A program made the position numbers and the translations under genes. This document shows, in pieces, positions 59,647 through 64,000 of a stretch of DNA of 64,000 nt. The DNA comes from an uncultured delta proteobacterium. Its GTDB lineage: Bacteria; Desulfobacterota; Syntrophia; Syntrophales; UBA8958. Below the pieces are notes generated by a model. That model was not told where the DNA came from. It did not search any database and worked only from the letters and a program-made list of their open reading frames with translations. The stretch is taken from the NCBI GenBank assembly GCA_903885795.1, contig CAISJV010000092.1, forward strand, positions 1-64,000. The letters are read 5' to 3'. How positions within the stretch are numbered: the stretch's first letter is position 1; each line of letters begins with the position of its first letter.

Positions 59647-60243
59647 TCACCCAATCTTGCTGAAGACTTCTTTGAATACTTCCACCGGTTGAGCGCCGAC
59701 TATCTTGTGTTTCTCATTGATGATGAATGTCGGCACCCCCGTTAGATTTATCTTTCTTCCATCCTTATGTGCCTGATCTAAAACTGATCTGTAACGCTTT
59801 TCTGAAATTGCCTTCATCATATCTTCGGTATCCAGTCCGCTTTCTGCCGCGACAGACGTGATGACGCCAATGCTTCCAATGTCATAGGCTTCCGTGAAAT
59901 AGAAACGGAACATGGTTTCGTGAAATATTTCATATTTCCCCATGGCACGGGCATATTCAGAGGCTTCCAGAGCAAGACGCGAATTGGACAGGAGTGTGTG
60001 ATTGCCGAAAACGATTCCAAGCTCCTTACCACGCTGGCGTAGGTGCTCGTACATCTGGGAAACATCATGACCTTTGAATCTCTCAGACAGCAGGATACCT
60101 TCAGGCGGCGTTTCTGGATGGAGTTCGTAGCTGATCCAGGTATCGTTAATGTCGTACGTCTTCTTGAGCTGATCGACAATACCCTTGCCGATATAGCAGA
60201 ATGGTCAGATGTAGTCGGAAAAGATTCTTATTTCGATACTCAT
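59647..60243 (-). CDS. Selenocysteine-containing DsbA/FrnE-family oxidoreductase
   Basis: 198 residues if the in-frame TGA at 60207-60205 (codon 13) is read as selenocysteine. The frame upstream gives MSIEIRIFSDYI, then U-P-F-C-Y-I-G-K; FrnE proteins have CPFC here, so Sec replaces the first active-site Cys. The downstream frame (FGNHTLLSNSRLALEASEYA, INLTGVPTFIINEKHKIVGA with the cis-Pro loop) is a normal thioredoxin-fold DSBA-like domain. A SECIS-like hairpin follows the TGA. Without Sec readthrough only a 12-residue peptide would form. It should catalyse thiol-disulfide exchange in the cytoplasm. Confidence 0.85.
60172..60192 (-). promoter_or_regulatory. Candidate bacterial SECIS hairpin
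   Basis: Starting 12 bases after the TGA (leftward), ATCGGC and GTCGAT pair (with one G-U) around the loop AAGGGTATT. A small stem with GG in the loop at this distance is what SelB recognises in bacterial selenoprotein mRNAs. Confidence 0.6.
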
Positions 60244-60273
60244 CTCGTGCCCTTATGAAAGATTTTTATATGA

Positions 60274-60561
60274 TTATTTTTTAGCTCCGTTGCCTACCAT
60301 TCCCTTCAACTCTTTCCCAACCTTGAAAAATGGCAGTTTCTTGGGCTTCACGCCAACATTTTTACCGGTCATGGGATTCCTTCCTGCGTACGCCTTGTAT
60401 TCCCTCACAGAAAAACTCCCGAATCCTCTGATTTCAATTCTGTCTCCCTTTTCCAGAGAATCCTTAAATCCGCCGAGGATTTGATTGATGATGTCCGTTG
60501 CTTGTTTATCGGTCAGGTTTTCTTTATTGGCCAGAGCTGCGATAAGGTCTGATTTGTTCAT
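60274..60561 (-). CDS. HU/IHF-family DNA-binding protein
   Basis: 95 residues. MNKSDLIAALANKENLTDKQ, GDRIEIRGFGSFSVREYKAY and GRNPMTGKNVGVKPKKLPFF are the HU/IHF core with the DNA-intercalating Pro loop. Sequence is closest to HU/IHF-beta types. A nucleoid-shaping protein; only 30 bases separate it from the selenoprotein start, so the two may be co-transcribed. Confidence 0.95.
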   Translation of the reverse strand: MNKSDLIAALANKENLTDKQATDIINQILGGFKDSLEKGDRIEIRGFGSFSVREYKAYAGRNPMTGKNVGVKPKKLPFFKVGKELKGMVGNGAKK

Positions 60562-60753
60562 AATGCTTTCTCCAGTAACGTTTTGATTGACAAGCCATTG
60601 ATTGACATAAGATAGAATGCCCGAGTGGTACCAAATTACTTGGCCCTCAATATCAAGGACCGCTCTTTAATGTCAAATGTTGATTATGGAACGATTGAAG
60701 TAACCTTAAAATAATCCGGAAGATAAAATAAGCCATGGAACAAATGCCGACAG

Positions 60754-61713
60754 ATGTTCGCAGCCATTGAATTATCCACAGATGCTTTCCTCAAAGGTTT
60801 CATTTTTACCATGGCGCTGGTTTTATTTGTGATCTTTTACCGGCAGCCGTTATGTGCAGAACCTTATCATCGGCTCGAAACAAAACATTTCTTTATCAAA
60901 CATGTGGATGCGGAAGAAAAACTGGCTAAACACATATCCACTACATCAGAAAAAATAAGGGGAAGGATTATCGCCGACATAGGATATGACTTCCCGGATA
61001 AGACCGTGATCATCCTGGCGCCGTCTATCGAAGAGTTTCAAAAGGTTCAACCGGGCAAGGAAACGATTCCTCTCTGGGCCTCGGCGGTGGCCTATCCCGA
61101 ACGTAACTTGATTATCCTGAGATCTCCAGGGGCCATAAAAGGGGGACGTCTCGACTATGAAAAAGTGTTTACCCACGAATTTACCCATATAGTAGTTGGG
61201 AAAGTCTTGGAAGGACGGGAGGCGCCTACCTGGCTTTCCGAAGGATTTGCAATGTATGAATCTTCAGAGTGGCATTTGACAAGGATGGCCAGTCTAACAA
61301 AAGCATTTCTGACAAAGACAGTGATTCCGCTCGAAAAACTAACCACAAATTTTCCCAGTGATCCTGATGAAGCTGAACTCGCTTATGCGGAAAGCTTTAT
61401 GTTTGTGTCTTTTCTCATCAATAAATTTGGCAAGAAAGCGTTTCACCAGTTTATCAGGGATTATGCCACTGATGGTGATCTTAAGGGCTCATTAAAAAAA
61501 ATGACCGGCCTGCACCTGTTCATCCTCGAAAAAGAATGGTTTGATTACATGGAGGTGCGTGTTTCCTGGATACCACTGATCACGAGCGCCACAACTCTCT
61601 GGTTTGTCATCACCCTCATTTTCGTTTACGGATATTATCGAAAGCGAAGAATTGCCAGGAAAACCCTTCAGATGTGGGAACAAGAGGAACAGGAAAATAA
61701 CGATCATTTGTGA
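60754..61713 (+). CDS. Membrane-bound gluzincin (peptidase MA-like) metalloprotease
   Basis: 319 residues. An N-terminal hydrophobic segment (about 15-32), an extracytoplasmic domain with zinc motif VFTHEFTHIVVG and the downstream Glu in WLSEGFAMYES, then a C-terminal membrane segment (LITSATTLWFVITLIFVYGY) and a short charged tail. This fits the peptidase MA family facing the periplasm. Substrate unknown. A bidirectional terminator follows. Confidence 0.85.
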   Translation: MFAAIELSTDAFLKGFIFTMALVLFVIFYRQPLCAEPYHRLETKHFFIKHVDAEEKLAKHISTTSEKIRGRIIADIGYDFPDKTVIILAPSIEEFQKVQPGKETIPLWASAVAYPERNLIILRSPGAIKGGRLDYEKVFTHEFTHIVVGKVLEGREAPTWLSEGFAMYESSEWHLTRMASLTKAFLTKTVIPLEKLTTNFPSDPDEAELAYAESFMFVSFLINKFGKKAFHQFIRDYATDGDLKGSLKKMTGLHLFILEKEWFDYMEVRVSWIPLITSATTLWFVITLIFVYGYYRKRRIARKTLQMWEQEEQENNDHL

Positions 61714-61721
61714 AAAGCAAA

Positions 61722-61757
61722 ACCCCCTGATGAACCGGTTTCGCCAGGGGGTTTTTG
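61722..61757. terminator. Bidirectional terminator between the protease and AtpI-like genes
   Basis: AAAACCCCCTG pairs with CAGGGGGTTTTT around a 13-base loop. The converging genes on both sides can share it. Confidence 0.85.
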
Positions 61758-61806
61758 AGGAACACAGACTTTCAAAATACGTGTCTTTATTTATCCAGTA
61801 GAATTA

Positions 61807-62046
61807 TCAAACCTCGTTTCGTCTCAACCAGGCTTCCTGATAGAGCCTGCCGATAGTCAGGAAGAGGGCCAGGAAGAACATCCCGAACATGAAGTTGGGA
61901 GCCGTACCGAAATACTGATCAATCTTGAATCCCAGATACAGGAAGAGGAACGATGCAAAGGCAATCACAAATCCCCAGCTGCTGATGACCATGATGTGTT
62001 GATACTGGTGATATACGGGCCTTTGTGTGTTTTGCTGTATTGCCAT
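61807..62046 (-). CDS. AtpI/ATPase_gene1-like membrane protein
   Basis: 79 residues with two membrane segments (VISSWGFVIAFASFLFLYLG and FMFGMFFLALFLTIGRLYQE) linked by FKIDQYFGTAPN, the pattern of AtpI-type ATP synthase assembly factors. It is paired with the 91-residue gene upstream rather than an atp operon in this window. Confidence 0.7.
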   Translation of the reverse strand: MAIQQNTQRPVYHQYQHIMVISSWGFVIAFASFLFLYLGFKIDQYFGTAPNFMFGMFFLALFLTIGRLYQEAWLRRNEV

Positions 62047-62104
62047 GATCTGTTCCTCCTTTCCTCTTTCTATCGATCTTTATTCCGGATCAATCTTCTT
62101 TCTG

Positions 62105-62380
62105 TTAGCCAACCAGATTCTTAATGGTGTCGATGACCGGATTGGTGAAAAGAGCAATCAGCACTGTGTAGAGGGCGAAAACTCCGGCGACTTCTCCCGT
62201 GTACATCTTCTCGTATTTGTGCTTCAGGGAGATTATGGTCATCCCGCCTATAATCAAGCATCCCAGCTGGAAGTAGGGGAAATTAGCCACACCGGCTGCT
62301 GCGTATTCTGCCAAAGCGAAAGTTCCAGTCAAAAGAACCACCAACATTGCCGCTACCATCGTTCCTAATGTCTTTTTCAT
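62105..62380 (-). CDS. Small membrane protein with signal-like N-terminus
   Basis: 91 residues: MKKTLGTMVAAMLVVLLTGT is a signal peptide or first helix; FPYFQLGCLIIGGMTIISLK and GVFALYTVLIALFTNPVIDT are two further helices with a short basic loop, resembling a two-helix hairpin. I do not recognise the family. It heads a two-gene unit with the AtpI-like gene (58-base gap, GGAGG before each). Confidence 0.6.
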   Translation of the reverse strand: MKKTLGTMVAAMLVVLLTGTFALAEYAAAGVANFPYFQLGCLIIGGMTIISLKHKYEKMYTGEVAGVFALYTVLIALFTNPVIDTIKNLVG

Positions 62381-62862
62381 GATCTGTGTCCTCCTATGTC
62401 TATTTTTTTATTTGTTTCGTTTGACTTTATACATTGCGTAAAGCGTGCCAGGTTGTATGAAGTGAACTTGGATGTATCGTAAGTGCATGTTACGGATAGA
62501 TATAAATGAAACCGGAGTAGGGCACGGCGATGATTTGCAGGACGGATGATGGATGCTTTTTTAATGAAGCTTTAAAATTGCTTGAACGAAACGATGGGAA
62601 ATGAAATTCATAAGGGCTGATAAATTCTTTCAGCGCTTATTTCCATGATCCCGGTTGCAGCTCGCGCCGGCATTCCTATGGGTAATCGAATCTCTGCCGT
62701 CATGCCGTTACCCTATCAGACAAAGCCTGATCTCCAACATCAAATATCCTGATCCATATAAACGCCCATTTCTCATCCCATATTCATCATTCCCCTGATT
62801 GTTAAAAATTGCTTTAGAGATTATCTTAGGGCCGAAAGAAAGAGAGAGGAGACATAAAGGCC
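62381..62862. other. 480-base noncoding stretch before the peptide genes
   Basis: No gene is supported. Near its right end TTGTTA (62799-62804), 16 bases and TTATCT (62821-62826) could be the promoter of the peptide genes. The rest shows no clear RNA or repeat. Confidence 0.4.
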
Positions 62863-62979
62863 ATGACGACCACCAGCAACGAAAGAATCGAATTCAGTCC
62901 GCAGAGAGATATCCTGGGGAAAACAATAGAAAGAAACAGGACCAGCCTTCACCATATGGCAGGTCTCAAAGGATTATAA
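62863..62979 (+). CDS. Peptide 1 of the tiny-peptide cluster
   Basis: 38 residues, MTTTSNERIEFSPQRDILGK and then a basic tail ending GLKGL. An AGAGAGGAG site lies about 11 bases upstream, shared in form with the next three genes. No conserved family. It lacks the W-x-D-P-M motif of peptides 2 and 4. Confidence 0.5.
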   Translation: MTTTSNERIEFSPQRDILGKTIERNRTSLHHMAGLKGL

Positions 62980-63010
62980 ACCGTATCAAAAAGAGAGAGG
63001 AGAAACTACC

Positions 63011-63106
63011 ATGAAGACGACAGGAGCCAAAGACAAAGAGAAATTCGCTAAGAAGGCTGGCAAGACCTGGTTGGACCCCATGAGCACACCGTTCGGGACC
63101 AAGTAG
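63011..63106 (+). CDS. Peptide 2 of the tiny-peptide cluster
   Basis: 31 residues: a Lys-rich leader-like half (MKTTGAKDKEKFAKKAGKT) and a core-like end WLDPMSTPFGTK. The AGAGAGAGGAG leader precedes it. The end is close to that of peptide 4 (WIDPMATPYQYKKG), which suggests a family of precursor peptides. Confidence 0.65.
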   Translation: MKTTGAKDKEKFAKKAGKTWLDPMSTPFGTK

Positions 63107-63163
63107 ATTAGGAGAAGACACGAAGATAACGATTTTTAACTTAAGAGAGAGGAGACAAGGATC

Positions 63164-63262
63164 ATGAAGAAAATTGCAAAACCAGAGGAAAAAAAAGCAT
63201 TCCAGGGTGTAAAAGTTGAAACCGAGTGCTACGAGTCAACCATCATTGAGGCTGTTATTTAG
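63164..63262 (+). CDS. Peptide 3 of the tiny-peptide cluster
   Basis: 32 residues: MKKIAKPEEKKAFQGVKVET and ECYESTIIEAVI. The first half resembles peptide 4 (KKAF..G), but the end has Glu, Cys and Tyr residues instead of the WIDPM motif. Its upstream 50 bases nearly match those of peptide 4. Confidence 0.65.
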   Translation: MKKIAKPEEKKAFQGVKVETECYESTIIEAVI

Positions 63263-63311
63263 TAGGCTGCCACGATAACGATTCTTTACTTATGAGAGAG
63301 GAGCAAGGATC

Positions 63312-63386
63312 ATGAAAAAGGAAAAGAAAGCTTTCAAGGGTTGGATTGACCCGATGGCTACGCCTTATCAATATAAGAAAGGCTGA
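63312..63386 (+). CDS. Peptide 4 of the tiny-peptide cluster
   Basis: 24 residues: MKKEKKAFKG followed by WIDPMATPYQYKKG. A GAGAGAGGAG site lies upstream as in the others. The shared KKAF..G start with peptide 3 and shared end with peptide 2 argue for a common modifying or recognising partner. No such enzyme is in the window. Confidence 0.65.
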   Translation: MKKEKKAFKGWIDPMATPYQYKKG

Positions 63387-63479
63387 AATCCAAGAAAACA
63401 TAAAGTCTGCCATAGCGGCAGCAGTTGTCGAGAGAGGTAAAGAGACCGGATGCTACAAAAAACCTGCCTCTCTCGGGTT

Positions 63480-63509
63480 AAGGGCGGAGTTGAATAGACT
63501 CCGCCCTTA
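63480..63509 (+). terminator. Terminator after the peptide cluster
   Basis: AAGGGCGGAGT and ACTCCGCCCTT pair around an 8-base loop and are followed by AGTTT. It closes the peptide transcript. Confidence 0.8.
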
Positions 63510-63647
63510 GTTTATTCATGAACAGACCGAAGCCCCTGTCATCATCTGACTCAGAGCCTTTTTCTTTTGACCTCGGCGGTTGTTTCCGCTATGCTCCCCG
63601 CCTGATTTTGCCGGTAAAAATATCAAAGAAAAAGGACAATCAACAAT

Positions 63648-63833
63648 ATGAACGATCAGGATAAACCTTACATAGATGCTAACGGAACAATTGTCATTCC
63701 TTTCAAAATCGACCGAAAATATCACTTCTGGAATGGTGGCCAACCGCTGTCAGATACCTTATTGGAGCTGAATACGCCGGAGGATATATGGAGTAAGCAT
63801 ATTGAAAAACCCTATCCTGGGGATGCGGTGTGA
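63648..63833 (+). CDS. Small hypothetical protein
   Basis: 61 residues (MNDQDKPYIDANGTIVIPFK... LNTPEDIWSKHIEKPYPGDA). AAAGGACAATC precedes the ATG. Acidic with a beta-rich first half. Not recognised; it lies after the peptide-cluster terminator so has its own transcript. Nothing else is supported to the window end. Confidence 0.5.
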   Translation: MNDQDKPYIDANGTIVIPFKIDRKYHFWNGGQPLSDTLLELNTPEDIWSKHIEKPYPGDAV

Positions 63834-64000
63834 TCTGGGGGTAGGGCATAGGGAAAGCATTGAAAGCGCTCACATTTCTATTCGTTAGACTCGTTTGCTG
63901 AGAGCTTATTGAATCCGGTTTGAAATGCACACATGCATGACAGCTAAATTTCCTTTCTAAGAACTGACACGCTCTTTTACTGCAAGTCCATGATTATAGA

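Overview
The window looks like a stretch of chromosome from an anaerobic deltaproteobacterium of the Syntrophales type (Syntrophus or Smithella relatives). This is inferred from the tail of a thiolase gene, an acyl-chemistry-rich gene set, an AtpI-like protein, and a DsbA-family gene that uses in-frame UGA as selenocysteine. No 16S gene is present to prove it.

Layout. (1) 1-1890: chromosomal genes (thiolase tail, nitrilase-family amidase, Crp/Fnr regulator) ending in tRNA-Val(CAC). (2) 1912-14624: a phage-like early region entered at that tRNA. It holds a tyrosine integrase, an Xis-like protein, a leftward operon of RusA-like nuclease, helicase-loader-like and O-like replication proteins, a UvrD-type helicase and a two-gene (split) SMC-like ATPase, then a Cro/CI-type switch. 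No head, tail or lysis genes are seen. A higBA-type toxin-antitoxin (TA) pair sits inside it. (3) 14.9-17.4 kb: two related toxin-first TA modules around an SDR oxidoreductase, with 41-bp direct repeats. (4) 17.6-31.5 kb: an ICE/plasmid-like module, all leftward (DUF932, SNF2-like helicase, adenine methyltransferase, two SSBs and an SSB-derived hybrid ORF, RadC-like, PLD-like, DUF2493, DUF4326). Most genes carry their own copy of one promoter type. No relaxase or type IV secretion genes are present. After the DUF2493 gene lies an RNA-like sequence copying the 23S rRNA GTPase-centre (L11-binding) domain. (5) 31.5-33.1 kb: about 1.65 kb with no convincing protein gene but dense hairpins and repeats.

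(6) 33.1-36 kb: an orphan NadS-like antitoxin and the rtcBA RNA-repair operon, preceded by a tRNA-like segment. (7) 36.2-43.4 kb: a DEDDh exonuclease, a DUF6915-like gene, then a tightly packed four-gene operon of unknown role (tandem AAA+ ATPase, GNAT-domain protein, glycine-loop protein, DUF2779 Cas4-like nuclease). Its promoter region shares a 36-bp arrangement with the intergenic region of a WYL regulator at 48.7 kb. (8) 43.5-51 kb: an accessory patchwork of DUF433/DUF5615, a C45-like acyltransferase, an HNH nuclease, a DnaA-like AAA+ protein lacking its DNA-binding domain and flanked by repeats, a broken Doc toxin, a SpoU methyltransferase, the WYL regulator, a mosaic pseudogene and another TA pair. 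(9) 51.4-61.7 kb: mostly rightward single-function housekeeping or accessory genes (YjbQ, SRAP, lipid desaturase, thioesterase, HAD, TPR, EamA, cupin, aldo/keto reductase), then the selenoprotein, an HU protein and a membrane metalloprotease. (10) 61.8-63.9 kb: an AtpI-like pair and a run of four tiny peptide genes with near-identical leaders, two of which share a W-[IL]-D-P-M-x-T-P motif.

Cross-cutting patterns: four toxin-first TA loci share one promoter layout that predicts leaderless toxin mRNAs, and several loci show copied 5' leaders in front of different genes.
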